DNA of 64,000 bases from Dehalococcoidia bacterium (GTDB lineage Bacteria; Chloroflexota; Dehalococcoidia; Dehalococcoidales; W498), in NCBI GenBank assembly GCA_011170285.1, contig DUEE01000016.1, forward strand, positions 148,932 through 212,931. The letters are read 5' to 3'. Below the pieces are notes generated by a model. That model had not been told where the DNA came from, did not search any database, and saw nothing but the letters and a program-made list of their open reading frames with translations. Below are positions 42,280 to 51,569 of the stretch, piece by piece. Each line of letters opens with the position of its first letter. The first letter of the stretch is position 1. Position numbers and translations under genes: made by a program.

Positions 42280-43260
42280 TTACTTATCCTCATTGCCTGT
42301 CTGAGTGTCCCCTTGCGGTAATTCTTCAACACGAGTTTCTCCTTTAAGGAGTTCTAACCTGCCGCTGAGCCTGGTTAATTTAGTTTCAGCCTCGGTATGC
42401 TTTTTGGCAGCATTAGAAATGTGCCTGCCTATTAGCTCGTAATCCTCCTGAAAATCCTGAAGTTCACCCTTGAGGCGTTCCAACTGTCCGACTATTTCCC
42501 GGGCGAATTTTTCAACTTGTAATCCATTCAGCCCAAGTACAATGGCTTGCAAGTAAGCATAAAAGGTATTTGGTGATACTATAAATACCCTCTTCTGACG
42601 ACAATACGAATATATGTCACTTTCTTGGCTGGGTTGGGAACCCCGGACAACCGTTTCGTAATACAGATTTTCGGCAGGAATATATAGTAGGGCAAAGTCA
42701 AATGTGCCTTCATCAGGCTGAATATACTGGCTCACATCGTCAATATGCTTCTTAATGGTACGGGTGAATTGCCTCCGTAAGCGAATTTGCTCCTCTTGAG
42801 ATTGGGTCGTAACCATTCTTTCAAAGTCCTCTAGGGGGAATGGAAACTTAGCATCAATAGGGACTAAATTTTCACCAATTCGCAGCACTGCGTCCACAAT
42901 TTTACCGTTTTGAAATCTGTATTGTAAATGATAAGAGCCTGAGAAATGATTCATCAGCAGAGTCTCCAGTCCAACTTCACCAAATTCACCCCTGAACTTG
43001 GGGGCGCGCAGCGCCTCTTGTAAGCTGGAAATGCTCTTGCTCGCCTCCTCAATATCCTTTGTTCTTTTGGTCAATTCGCCTAACCGCTCTCGTAGGTCGC
43101 CAAAAACTCCCACGCTACCCGCTACCTTTTCTTCCACTATCTTGGATAAAGTCTCACCCTGCTCTTTCCACCTCTGCCGTCCTCGAAGCCTATCCCAAGC
43201 AAAGAAACCGACCAGAACCACTAGAAGAACAATAATCGCAATTTCCACTGTTATCTCCAA
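42280..43260 (-). CDS. rmuC: DNA recombination protein RmuC
   Basis: The protein has 326 aa, a short member of the family. It has an N-terminal membrane helix (I-A-I-I-V-L-L-V-V-L-V-G-F-F-A-W), a coiled-coil linker, and the conserved nuclease-like core with R-G-E-F-G-E-V-G-L-E-T-L-L, D-A-V-L-R, P-I-D-A-K-F-P and I-P-A-E-N-L-Y. The C-terminus is again coiled coil. RmuC limits certain DNA rearrangements, and its biochemical action is not settled. It is complete. Confidence 0.92.
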   Translation of the reverse strand: MEITVEIAIIVLLVVLVGFFAWDRLRGRQRWKEQGETLSKIVEEKVAGSVGVFGDLRERLGELTKRTKDIEEASKSISSLQEALRAPKFRGEFGEVGLETLLMNHFSGSYHLQYRFQNGKIVDAVLRIGENLVPIDAKFPFPLEDFERMVTTQSQEEQIRLRRQFTRTIKKHIDDVSQYIQPDEGTFDFALLYIPAENLYYETVVRGSQPSQESDIYSYCRQKRVFIVSPNTFYAYLQAIVLGLNGLQVEKFAREIVGQLERLKGELQDFQEDYELIGRHISNAAKKHTEAETKLTRLSGRLELLKGETRVEELPQGDTQTGNEDK

Positions 43261-43516
43261 GTGCTCATCCCTGGGCTTCCTAGCAATTACCTAACTCAAT
43301 TATACACCATCAATCAACTAGGAAAGAAGCTTTTCAAAGGGTAGCTCTCGATTACAACCAGAATCCTTCAGATGGCTGAGGGTGAACACTCAGATAGTAC
43401 CTTCGGGTCTGCTAAGATAGCTTATACCAGGATTTGGATCTAAACGGTTGTAAAAGGGAATCTTAGAAGAAGAGACGGTAATAATATAAGGTTAACATTC
43501 TCATTTTACATTGGAA
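43261..43516. other. 256-base intergenic segment
   Basis: It lies between rmuC and the flavodoxin gene. One frame is open over about 33 codons (43344-43441) and includes M-A-E-G-E-H-S-D, but it has no start signal and is not convincing. No terminator or RNA is recognised. Confidence 0.4.
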
Positions 43517-43993
43517 CTAGTGCTTAACAAAGATAGCTATCCGCTCACCAAACTGCCTACACTCAGCGATGCAATCCTTATCGGGCGCTTCAATTGAAAC
43601 TGCTCCAGAGAAACCCAATTGGTGACCGACTATCACCATCCCATGCCATAACATAGCCTGGATAAGGGAAAGCAGGGTCATCTGACTTCCGCCAGCTACA
43701 TCCGCACAAGAGGTAAAAGCAGCGCCAATCTTATCCTTTAGTTCGCCAGGTTGGTTAGGCCAGATTTTAGTGGATTTGTCAATAAACGCTTTCATCTTGT
43801 TAGACACGGTGCCGAAGTAGGTTGGTGAACCCAGAATTATCGCATCAGCAGCAATAAGGTCATCTAAGCTTGTATTATCCACGCTCTTAACCTCAACATC
43901 GAGCCCAGCATTCTTTATCCCCTCACCAATAGCTATTGCCATCTTTTTAGTATGACCTGTTGCAGAGTGATAGACCACTAACGCCTTGGACAT
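43517..43993 (-). CDS. Flavodoxin-family (WrbA/NAD(P)H:quinone-like) protein
   Basis: The protein has 158 aa. The FMN-phosphate loop is Y-H-S-A-T-G-H-T-K-K near residues 7-16, and the isoalloxazine-side loop is G-S-P-T-Y-F-G-T-V-S. The G-A-A-F-T-S segment follows. I chose the ATG at 43993 because GGAGGTG lies 6 bases upstream. A longer in-frame start at 44053 adds residues outside the fold. It is 84 bases downstream of nuoN on the same strand and may carry electrons for the NADH-module-free complex I, but that link is only positional. Confidence 0.88.
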   Translation of the reverse strand: MSKALVVYHSATGHTKKMAIAIGEGIKNAGLDVEVKSVDNTSLDDLIAADAIILGSPTYFGTVSNKMKAFIDKSTKIWPNQPGELKDKIGAAFTSCADVAGGSQMTLLSLIQAMLWHGMVIVGHQLGFSGAVSIEAPDKDCIAECRQFGERIAIFVKH

Positions 43994-44077
43994 GCAGCAC
44001 CTCCAATACTTAATTCTGTTATTGACTATAATATATGATAAATCAGATAGCATACGAAAGGGATACTAGAGGGAAAA

Positions 44078-45538
44078 CTAAAATTTGAACATCTTAGCTG
44101 CTAGCTCGGCTAGCTTCATTACGAAGCCGGGGATAACTCCAAGTAGTAAGACGCCCAGACAGGAGATGGATAGAGCTATCCTCAGGGCTCCGGAGGAGAG
44201 CACCTTTTCCTCAGAAGCTGGCTCACCAAGCCACATTACCTTCACCACCCGGAGATAGTAATACGCGGATATTACGCTATTTATTACGGCAATAACTACT
44301 AACCACAGCAATCCATGCTGTACCGCCCCGCTGAAGATGTAGAACTTTGCCATAAATCCAGCGGCTGGTGGCATGCCAATAAGGGAAATAAGACACAGAG
44401 TCAAGGCTAAAGCCAGTAGCGGTGCCCGCTTACCCATGCCAGAATAGTCGTTAATAATATCGCTATTGACCTTGTTGGAGATAGCAATAATGGCAATAAA
44501 AGCGCCCAGGTTGGCAAATGCATAGCCGGCTAAGAAGAATAGAATAGTGCTACGTCCCAGAGCATCAGTCGCTGGAGAAGCCCCCATAGCAGCCAGTCCC
44601 ACCATAAGGTAGCCCGCTTGAGCTATACTGGAGTAACCTAGCATACGCTTGATGTTGGTCTGGGGGAGAGCGGCTATATTACCCAGGGTCATACCTATAA
44701 CGGCAAGCACAGCGAAGATTAACCCCCAATCCAGACTCAGCCATTGTGGTAAGCCAAAGGCAGAGTAGAAAACCCGCAATATAATGGCAAAGCCAGCAGC
44801 CTTGCTAGCCACCGAGAGATAGGCAGTTATTGGGGTCGGTGCTCCTTCATAAACATCAGGCACCCACATCTGGAAGGGGACAGCGGCAATCTTGAAGCCA
44901 AAGCCAGCTATGAGCAACACTATGCCCAAAATAAGTCCCGGGCTAGACAGAATACCTGATAAAGACATAGCCTGGATAACCTGGGCAATTTCCCCTAGCT
45001 GTGTCTTGCCGGTAAAACCAAAAACTAGTGCCATGCCATAAAGCAGTACCGCCGAGGCTATGGCACCAAGCAGCAGGTATTTGAGTGAAGCCTCACTTGA
45101 CTTTTGGTCTTTGAGAAAGCCAACTAGAACATATAAAGATATGCTGGTCAGCTCTAAGGCAATATAAATAGAAATTAGCTCGGCGGTAGCCGCCATTAGC
45201 ATCATGCCCAGAGCTGCTAGAAGCACCAGAGCATAGTATTCACCCTGAAAGCGAGTAAACTTGGATACATAATCTACAGAGGCGAGAATAACCAGGGCGG
45301 CAATACCTAGAAATAATAGCTTGAAGAATAGGGCAAAGTTATCCACCGCCAACATATTATTGAAGATAGCCTGAGAGCTGCCTCCCCACATAGCCAGGGT
45401 GAAACCAGCCGATACCACCAACCCAGCTATGCCGACCACTGCCAGCAGCCCCTTCCGCTGAATAAAGAGGTCGAGCAAGATTACCGCTATAGCGCAGGCA
45501 AGCAAGCTCAGCTCTGGTATAAATAGCTCAAGATTCAA
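44078..45538 (-). CDS. nuoN: Complex I subunit NuoN
   Basis: The protein has 486 aa with about 14 membrane helices and the antiporter-like core: the essential Glu in helix 5 (L-E-L-T-S-I-S-L-Y-V) and Lys residues in later helices (M-W-V-P-D-V-Y-E-G-A-P-T-P). The G-M-P-P-A-A-G-F-M-A-K-F motif is typical. It is one of three proton-pumping antiporter-like subunits. It is the last nuo gene, 25 bases after nuoM. Confidence 0.96.
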   Translation of the reverse strand: MNLELFIPELSLLACAIAVILLDLFIQRKGLLAVVGIAGLVVSAGFTLAMWGGSSQAIFNNMLAVDNFALFFKLLFLGIAALVILASVDYVSKFTRFQGEYYALVLLAALGMMLMAATAELISIYIALELTSISLYVLVGFLKDQKSSEASLKYLLLGAIASAVLLYGMALVFGFTGKTQLGEIAQVIQAMSLSGILSSPGLILGIVLLIAGFGFKIAAVPFQMWVPDVYEGAPTPITAYLSVASKAAGFAIILRVFYSAFGLPQWLSLDWGLIFAVLAVIGMTLGNIAALPQTNIKRMLGYSSIAQAGYLMVGLAAMGASPATDALGRSTILFFLAGYAFANLGAFIAIIAISNKVNSDIINDYSGMGKRAPLLALALTLCLISLIGMPPAAGFMAKFYIFSGAVQHGLLWLVVIAVINSVISAYYYLRVVKVMWLGEPASEEKVLSSGALRIALSISCLGVLLLGVIPGFVMKLAELAAKMFKF

Positions 45539-45563
45539 CAGCTTACTCCTTTAAGCACCAGCT

Positions 45564-47054
45564 TTACCCACCTAATAAGCCCACTATGGGCGAGATACCG
45601 AGCTTAATAATATCGGTCAAAATTGCCGGATAGATACCTATCAGCATAATTAACGCAACGAAGGCAAACATATAAACCTTTTCCATGGTGTTGGCATCCT
45701 TCACTCCATTATATTGTTCTAATACTGGACCATAGAATGTACGTTGTAACATCCATAGGATATAACCAGCGGCTAGGACAACACCCAGCACTGCCAGGAT
45801 AGTGTAGACCTGAATGCCGCTAACAACGGTACTGGAAAAGCTGCCGACAAACACTAGGAACTCAGCGGCAAAGCCACTAGTGGTTGGCAATCCCAAGGCA
45901 CCCAAACCGGCTATGGAGAAGACGATGGCTATAACTGGCATCTGCCGAGCCAGACCACCAAGCTTCTTGAGGTCGCGCTCTTCCACATTGTGTATGACCA
46001 GTCCAGCCATGGCAAACAGGAGTCCTGTAATAACACCGTGACTGACCATCTGCAGAGCAGCTCCAGTTAGGCTCACCTGACCCAGAGCAAAGACACCGAG
46101 TAGCACAAAGCCCATATGACTGACGCTACTATATGCAATCAGCCTCTTCAGGTCGGTCTGTCTCAGAGTTAATGCTGCCCCATAGAGTACACTGATTACA
46201 GCTAATGTTAACAAGATAGGAGCATAAGCTTTTGCGGTCTCAGGGAAGATACTTACGCAGATTCGAATCATCCCGTAACCGCCCATCTTAATTAGTGCCC
46301 CAGCTAGCATCACGCTCCCCGCTGTCGGGGCATCAGTATGGGCATCAGGCAGCCAGGTATGTAGTGGAACTACGGGCAGCTTAACGGCAAAGCCAATTAA
46401 GAGAAGGAAGAAGATAGCCACCACCGGGATTACTGCTGTAAATGATGCAATCCCGGTCTGGGCAATTTCTACCATACTCAAACTGCCTGTGGTGAAATAG
46501 AGGCTAATGATGCCAGCCAGCATCATAGCACTGCCAAATAAAGTATAAATAACATACTTTATCGCTGAGTATTCCTTTCTGCCCGTTCCCCAGATAGAGA
46601 TTAAGAAGTACATAGGGATAACCTCTATCTCCCAGAAGATGAAGAATAGCAGCAGATCAAGGGAGCAGAACACCCCCAGGATACTTGTCTCCAGAAGCAG
46701 TAACCAGGCAAAGTATTCACGAACTCTGAGGTTAATCTTCCACGAGATGAGAACCACCATAAAACCCAGGAAGGCGGTCAATACTATCAGTGGCAGGCTC
46801 AAGCCATCAACCCCTAAATGGTAGTAAGCATTGATGGCGGGAATCCATAACAGCTTTTCCTCAAATTGAATTATTCCCGCCCCCAGTGAACTATCGAAAT
46901 TGCAGAAGAGAAAGAGGGCTAAACCTAGAGGAATAAGAGTAAAGATAGCCGCGATGCGCTTAATCACACGGTCTGATAGACCAGGTATAAACGCAATCAG
47001 AATTGCACCTGCCACCGGTAGAAAGATTATCGTTGACAGATAATTAAAACTCAT
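45564..47054 (-). CDS. nuoM: Complex I subunit NuoM
   Basis: The protein has 496 aa with 14 predicted helices. The pump motifs include W-E-I-E-V-I-P-M-Y with the conserved Glu, P-L-H-T-W-L-P-D-A-H-T-D-A-P-T-A, and the S-H-M-G region. It is complete and of normal length. It lies six bases after nuoL and 25 before nuoN. Confidence 0.97.
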   Translation of the reverse strand: MSFNYLSTIIFLPVAGAILIAFIPGLSDRVIKRIAAIFTLIPLGLALFLFCNFDSSLGAGIIQFEEKLLWIPAINAYYHLGVDGLSLPLIVLTAFLGFMVVLISWKINLRVREYFAWLLLLETSILGVFCSLDLLLFFIFWEIEVIPMYFLISIWGTGRKEYSAIKYVIYTLFGSAMMLAGIISLYFTTGSLSMVEIAQTGIASFTAVIPVVAIFFLLLIGFAVKLPVVPLHTWLPDAHTDAPTAGSVMLAGALIKMGGYGMIRICVSIFPETAKAYAPILLTLAVISVLYGAALTLRQTDLKRLIAYSSVSHMGFVLLGVFALGQVSLTGAALQMVSHGVITGLLFAMAGLVIHNVEERDLKKLGGLARQMPVIAIVFSIAGLGALGLPTTSGFAAEFLVFVGSFSSTVVSGIQVYTILAVLGVVLAAGYILWMLQRTFYGPVLEQYNGVKDANTMEKVYMFAFVALIMLIGIYPAILTDIIKLGISPIVGLLGG

Positions 47055-47060
47055 AATTAT

Positions 47061-48956
47061 TTATCCAAAGAAATACAAACCTAGAACAATAGCTAAAATA
47101 CCTATACCAATGAATAGACCATAGAGCTGTAATTGCCCTGTCTGTGCCCTCCTAATAGTCCTACCACTAGCCAAAGCTCCATTAGCCACTCCATTTACTG
47201 CTCCATCAACGCCGTAAGTATCAATTTGCTGTAAGCCGGCAAAAAATCCGCCGATTAAAGCCTTTTTTACCAGTACATTTTCATATAGTTCATCAAACCA
47301 GTATTTTCTATAGAATAAGGTATGCAATGGAGAAAAGAATCCGCGTATCCGCTCTGCAGATAGCCATTTAGCACTGTAAATAGCGTAAGCCAAAAGGATT
47401 CCCAAACCAGCCAGTATTAGTGATATCCACGGCAGAGGATGGGCTAGAATTCCAAAAAAGCCTTCGGTAAAGCTATGCGTTTCGCCATGACCTAGAAGCG
47501 CACCAAAGTGTCCGGTAACATTCCAAAAACCGGAAAACACCGCCAGGATAGCCAGAATCACCATTGGTGTAACCATTACCGAAGGCGATTCGTGAGGCTT
47601 ATCGTGAGCCTCTGAACCACCTCCGTGATAGTTACCGCCAAAGGTCATAAATACCACTCGGAACATATAAAAAGCAGTTATAAATACGGTTATCATTGCC
47701 AGATAAAACAGTATGGGCTGGCTTGTCAAAGAACTGGCTAATATCTCATCCTTACTCCAGAAGCCAGAGAGGGGCCAGATACCAGCAATACTGAGCGAGG
47801 CAATAACAAAAGTAGCATAGGTCCACGGCATCACCTTGCGTAGTCCACCCATCTCTCGCATATCAAATGTTCCTGTAGCGTGATTAACGCTGCCCGCTCC
47901 GAGAAATAGTAGTGCCTTGAAGAAGGCATGATTAAACAAATGAAAAATACCAATGGCTACCCCACCAGCCCCCAAGCCCAGCATCATATAGCCAAGCTGG
48001 CTGATAGTAGAATAAGCCAGAACTCGCTTAATATCGGTCATCACTAACCCCATAGTAGCCGCAAAAATAGCGGTAAAGCCACCAATGATAGCTACTGTGG
48101 TTAATGCTTCAACCGAGTGCTCAAAGAGGGGGAAGGTGCGAGCTACCAGAAAGACGCCAGCGGCTACCATAGTGGCAGCATGGATTAGGGCGCTAACCGG
48201 CGTCGGACCCTCCATAGCATCAGGCAGCCATACATGGAGTGGAAATTGGGCTGACTTGCCTACAGCACCAGCGAAAATACCAATTGCCGCCCAAGTTAGA
48301 ACTGTGCCAGCCAAAACCCCAGTTATTGCTAGGCTATGCAATTCAGCAATATTAAAAGTCCCGGTATTAGAAAATAGAAGCAATATTGCCGCTAGGAAGC
48401 CGAAGTCACCAAGTCGGGTAACAATAAACGCCTTCTTAGCCGCATTGGCTGCCGCTGGACGATGAAACCAAAAGCCAATAAGCAGATAGGAGCATAAGCC
48501 AACCAGCTCCCAGAACACATACAGGAAAAGCAGATTATCAGCCAGAACCAAACCAATCATAGAGGCAGTAAATAGCGACATAAAGGCAAAGTAGCGGTGA
48601 TAGCCAGGGTCTCCATGCATGTAGCCCTGCGAATAAATCTGAACCATTAGGCTGACTATGATAACCACTAACAGCATCACCGCCGTTAGCGAATTCATTA
48701 TCAGACCCAGATGAATAGTAATCCCGCCCTCAATAATCACCCAGCTTATATCAGGTATTGCTAGATTATGACTCGGGGCAGCCATCACTTCCATTAATGC
48801 CCAGATTGATAGAGCCAGGGAACTCAGTAGAGAGGCAATAGTAATGTAACCGCTGACCCTGGGCTTATGGGTGAGAGAGGGTCTCAGAACAAAAGAAATT
48901 AGGGCAAACGAGAAAAGCGGTAGTAAAAATATAAGCCAGACTAACTCATACGGCAT
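47061..48956 (-). CDS. nuoL: Complex I subunit NuoL
   Basis: The protein has 631 aa. It has the antiporter-like core (W-E-L-V-G-L-C-S-Y-L-L-I-G-F-W, P-L-H-V-W-L-P-D-A-M-E-G-P-T-P-V-S-A-L-I-H-A) and the long C-terminal region that forms the lateral helix and last transmembrane segment. The start overlaps the stop of the DUF2007 gene (TAATG). It is the most distal proton-pumping unit of the membrane arm. Confidence 0.97.
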   Translation of the reverse strand: MPYELVWLIFLLPLFSFALISFVLRPSLTHKPRVSGYITIASLLSSLALSIWALMEVMAAPSHNLAIPDISWVIIEGGITIHLGLIMNSLTAVMLLVVIIVSLMVQIYSQGYMHGDPGYHRYFAFMSLFTASMIGLVLADNLLFLYVFWELVGLCSYLLIGFWFHRPAAANAAKKAFIVTRLGDFGFLAAILLLFSNTGTFNIAELHSLAITGVLAGTVLTWAAIGIFAGAVGKSAQFPLHVWLPDAMEGPTPVSALIHAATMVAAGVFLVARTFPLFEHSVEALTTVAIIGGFTAIFAATMGLVMTDIKRVLAYSTISQLGYMMLGLGAGGVAIGIFHLFNHAFFKALLFLGAGSVNHATGTFDMREMGGLRKVMPWTYATFVIASLSIAGIWPLSGFWSKDEILASSLTSQPILFYLAMITVFITAFYMFRVVFMTFGGNYHGGGSEAHDKPHESPSVMVTPMVILAILAVFSGFWNVTGHFGALLGHGETHSFTEGFFGILAHPLPWISLILAGLGILLAYAIYSAKWLSAERIRGFFSPLHTLFYRKYWFDELYENVLVKKALIGGFFAGLQQIDTYGVDGAVNGVANGALASGRTIRRAQTGQLQLYGLFIGIGILAIVLGLYFFG

Positions 48957-49150
48957 TACAGTTTCCTCAATACCTCTTCGGTAATATGCTCTTTATCACT
49001 AGGCACCAGGACACGATAGGCAGTTAATTCCCGGCCGATAGGCTCGCCAGAGGTCGGTAGAATGCGGGTCGGAATCCCTTCACCCTCAAAGAACTCCTTC
49101 CACATCTCAGCTACCATTAAGCTTTGTGCCTGTTTAATCTCTACCCACAT
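48956..49150 (-). CDS. DUF2007-like small protein inserted between nuoK and nuoL
   Basis: The protein has 64 aa. The sequence fits the DUF2007 pattern: a short strand, a helix with M-V-A-E-M-W-K-E-F-F-E-G-E-G-I-P, and a final strand with Y-R-V-L-V-P followed by a Glu-rich helix. These domains resemble ferredoxin-like ligand-binding or signalling modules, and their role is unknown. It is six bases after nuoK and overlaps nuoL by one base, so it must be made together with complex I. It could be an assembly or regulatory factor. Confidence 0.8.
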   Translation of the reverse strand: MWVEIKQAQSLMVAEMWKEFFEGEGIPTRILPTSGEPIGRELTAYRVLVPSDKEHITEEVLRKL

Positions 49151-49156
49151 AATAAA

Positions 49157-49468
49157 CTACCATTTCATTAAATCTATTTTGGTTGCATCTATAGTCTCAC
49201 GACTGCGATAGATAGCTATTATAATGGCTAAGCCAACGGCTGCCTCAGCCGCCGCCACCACTATAATGAAAATAACAAAGACCTGCCCCGTTAGCAGCAA
49301 TGGCACAATATACCGTGAGAAGGCGACCATTGCGATATTCACCGCATTAAGCATAATTTCAATAGACATCAAAATAACTATGGCATTGCGTTTAGCCAGA
49401 GCTCCATATAGCCCAATTGAGAATAGAATGGCTGATAATATAAGGTAATGCTCTAAACCTATAGACAT
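49157..49468 (-). CDS. nuoK: Complex I subunit NuoK
   Basis: The protein has 103 aa and three membrane helices. The two conserved Glu residues of the proton path are present (M-S-I-E-I-M-L-N-A-V-N and A-A-A-E-A-A-V-G-L-A). Its length and order after nuoJ are standard. Confidence 0.97.
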   Translation of the reverse strand: MSIGLEHYLILSAILFSIGLYGALAKRNAIVILMSIEIMLNAVNIAMVAFSRYIVPLLLTGQVFVIFIIVVAAAEAAVGLAIIIAIYRSRETIDATKIDLMKW

Positions 49469-49472
49469 ATTC

Positions 49473-49961
49473 CTATTTCTCCCTAACTAGAACGATGGCT
49501 CCTAAAATGGCAGCTAATAACAAGACAGCGGCAATCTCTACGGGTAAAATAAAGCCCTTTTCACCAAAAAGCTTACCAGCCAGGGCTGGAGTAGTAGGCT
49601 CCAGCGGAGCTACGCCGGCTAACTGCCATGGGGTATTGATCATGGCAAAGACCACCGCCCCTAAAAATAAAATAGCAATCACAAAAGCCGGAATACGTAA
49701 TTTATTGGAAAGGCTCCCCCGCTGAACATCCCTGGTTAGCATGATAGCCAAAATAATCAGTATACCTATGGCACCAACATAAATCAGAACCTGAACTGCT
49801 GCTAGAAAGTCAGCGCTGAGGGTAATATAGATTCCAGCTATAGTCAGAAAAGAAAGAACTAAGCAAAGAGCCGCTCGGAAAATATCACGGAGTAAAACTA
49901 CGGCTAAAGCAGCTCCTATGCCTATTACGGCTAATATCCAAAACGCAATCTCAAGTCCCAT
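49473..49961 (-). CDS. nuoJ: Complex I subunit NuoJ
   Basis: The protein has 162 aa and five membrane helices. The conserved core V-Q-V-L-I-Y-V-G-A-I-G-I-L-I-I near residues 56-70 includes the pi-bulge helix of the family. The start overlaps the nuoI stop by one base. The C-terminus ends soon after helix 5, as in compact bacterial NuoJ. Confidence 0.96.
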   Translation of the reverse strand: MGLEIAFWILAVIGIGAALAVVLLRDIFRAALCLVLSFLTIAGIYITLSADFLAAVQVLIYVGAIGILIILAIMLTRDVQRGSLSNKLRIPAFVIAILFLGAVVFAMINTPWQLAGVAPLEPTTPALAGKLFGEKGFILPVEIAAVLLLAAILGAIVLVREK

Positions 49962-50458
49962 TACTCTTCCTCGGTAATTCTCTCCAGCAGCAAGGTCTGT
50001 CTCGGTAATTGTGCTGCAATCTCAGGATGCATATACCCGCTGGGTCGCCTCTCTGGTGATGCCCCCAGCATTTCATTAGCCTGAACTAGCTCGCCACGAC
50101 GGTACTTTGCCCGTTCGTAAGCGTAACCCATAAACAATGCCTCATAGGGGCAAGCCTCAACACATAAGCCACAAAAGATGCAGTATCCCGTATCCACCTC
50201 GAACTTCTCGACTACATATTTATTCTCCTCGGTACTAACCGAGGTTATAATCTTGATTACACCCTGAGGACAGGTTTTGGCACAGGTGGCACAGCCAGTA
50301 CATTTGGTTCTGTCCCAGATAAGTTCATTACCCCGGGTTCGGCGCGAGGGATTAAGCCTCTGCTCAGGATATTGTACTGTAACCGGATGGTGAAAAAGGT
50401 GCTTAATGGTTACCCTTAAGCCCTTAGCAATGCCGATTCCGTACCGTTCAAACTTCAA
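49961..50458 (-). CDS. nuoI: Complex I iron-sulfur subunit NuoI
   Basis: The protein has 165 aa, starting at TTG 50458 inside the end of nuoH. Two 4Fe-4S motifs are intact: C-T-G-C-A-T-C-A-K-T-C-P and C-I-F-C-G-L-C-V-E-A-C-P. They are clusters N6a/N6b, which pass electrons to NuoB. With no NuoEFG, this subunit or an attached partner is the likely entry point for electrons. Confidence 0.97.
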   Translation of the reverse strand: MKFERYGIGIAKGLRVTIKHLFHHPVTVQYPEQRLNPSRRTRGNELIWDRTKCTGCATCAKTCPQGVIKIITSVSTEENKYVVEKFEVDTGYCIFCGLCVEACPYEALFMGYAYERAKYRRGELVQANEMLGASPERRPSGYMHPEIAAQLPRQTLLLERITEEE

Positions 50459-51569
50459 CCCTGCCCCCTCCTAATCTGAAGAATTTAGACCATAGCAGTA
50501 CCAATAACACCATTATGGCAAAATTAGCCAGTATCATCACCCAAGGTAAAGCTGCTGGCAAAGTCAGCACTTCTATACCGGTGATAAGCAGGTTAATCAA
50601 AGCTAAGGGAAGGAGAAACTTCCAGGCAAGCGCCATTAGCTGGTCGATTCTGACCCGAGGCAGTGTCGTACGCGTCCAGACCATTACAAAGAATACAATA
50701 ATGACCTTAAGCGTAAACCAGAGCCATGGTGGCAGCAATGGCCCTCTCCAGCCAGCGAGGAAGAGAGTGGTAATTATCGCTGAAATAGCCAGAGCCTCAG
50801 CATATTCTGCCAGATAGAACAAGGCAAACTTCATCCCCGAGTATTCAGTGTGAAAGCCGGCGACAATCTCGGAATCAGCCTCAAAGAGGTCAAAGGGGCT
50901 ACGATTAATCTCAGCACAGCCGGCAATGAAATAGAGAAGAAAGCCCAGAGGCTGCAATAAAATAAAGGGGATGTCCTGAGCCAGTACAATCTGATTCAGG
51001 GATAGTGAGCCGACAATTAGCACCACGCTAGCGATAGTTAGCACCAATGGGATCTCGTAGCTCACCACTGCCGCTACACTGCGCATGGCACCGAGGAGAG
51101 AATATTTGTTACTTGAGCCCCACCCGGCCATAAATATCCCCACTGTTGTCACTGAGCTAATCGCAACCACATAGAGGATACCGATATTTAGGTCAGCTAG
51201 CACTGCCCCGTTCTGAAACGGCACCACAGCGAAAACCATTAACACCGGAGCAAAGGCAATCACTGGTGCCAGCCAGTGAACTAGCTTATCTGCCTTAGTT
51301 GGAACGATGTCTTCTTTAAGCAATATCTTAATCGCATCAGCTACTGGTTGAAGTAAACCAAAGGGTCCAGTTCGGTTGGGGCCGAGACGTGCTTGCATCC
51401 GCCCCATGCCCCTTCGCTCAATGTAAATAAAACCCATTACCAAGAGTAGAACAAAGCCTATGATGATAACGGTAAAAACCAGCCAGTGCCACCAGAACTC
51501 ACCTGGCCAGTCGGGGGGCAGGGTTTGCCAGTACTGTATTGAGTTAAGGTTAAAGTTTAATATCGTCAC
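50448..51569 (-). CDS. nuoH: Complex I subunit NuoH
   Basis: The protein has 373 aa. The quinone-binding membrane subunit is recognised by E-R-R-G-M-G-R-M-Q-A-R-L-G-P-N-R-T-G-P, A-E-I-N-R-S-P-F-D-L-F-E-A-D-S-E-I-V-A-G-F-H-T-E-Y and R-T-T-L-P-R-V-R-I-D-Q. All charged residues of the E-channel appear present. The GTG start shares a base with the nuoD stop (TAGTG). Confidence 0.97.
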   Translation of the reverse strand: MTILNFNLNSIQYWQTLPPDWPGEFWWHWLVFTVIIIGFVLLLVMGFIYIERRGMGRMQARLGPNRTGPFGLLQPVADAIKILLKEDIVPTKADKLVHWLAPVIAFAPVLMVFAVVPFQNGAVLADLNIGILYVVAISSVTTVGIFMAGWGSSNKYSLLGAMRSVAAVVSYEIPLVLTIASVVLIVGSLSLNQIVLAQDIPFILLQPLGFLLYFIAGCAEINRSPFDLFEADSEIVAGFHTEYSGMKFALFYLAEYAEALAISAIITTLFLAGWRGPLLPPWLWFTLKVIIVFFVMVWTRTTLPRVRIDQLMALAWKFLLPLALINLLITGIEVLTLPAALPWVMILANFAIMVLLVLLWSKFFRLGGGRVEV

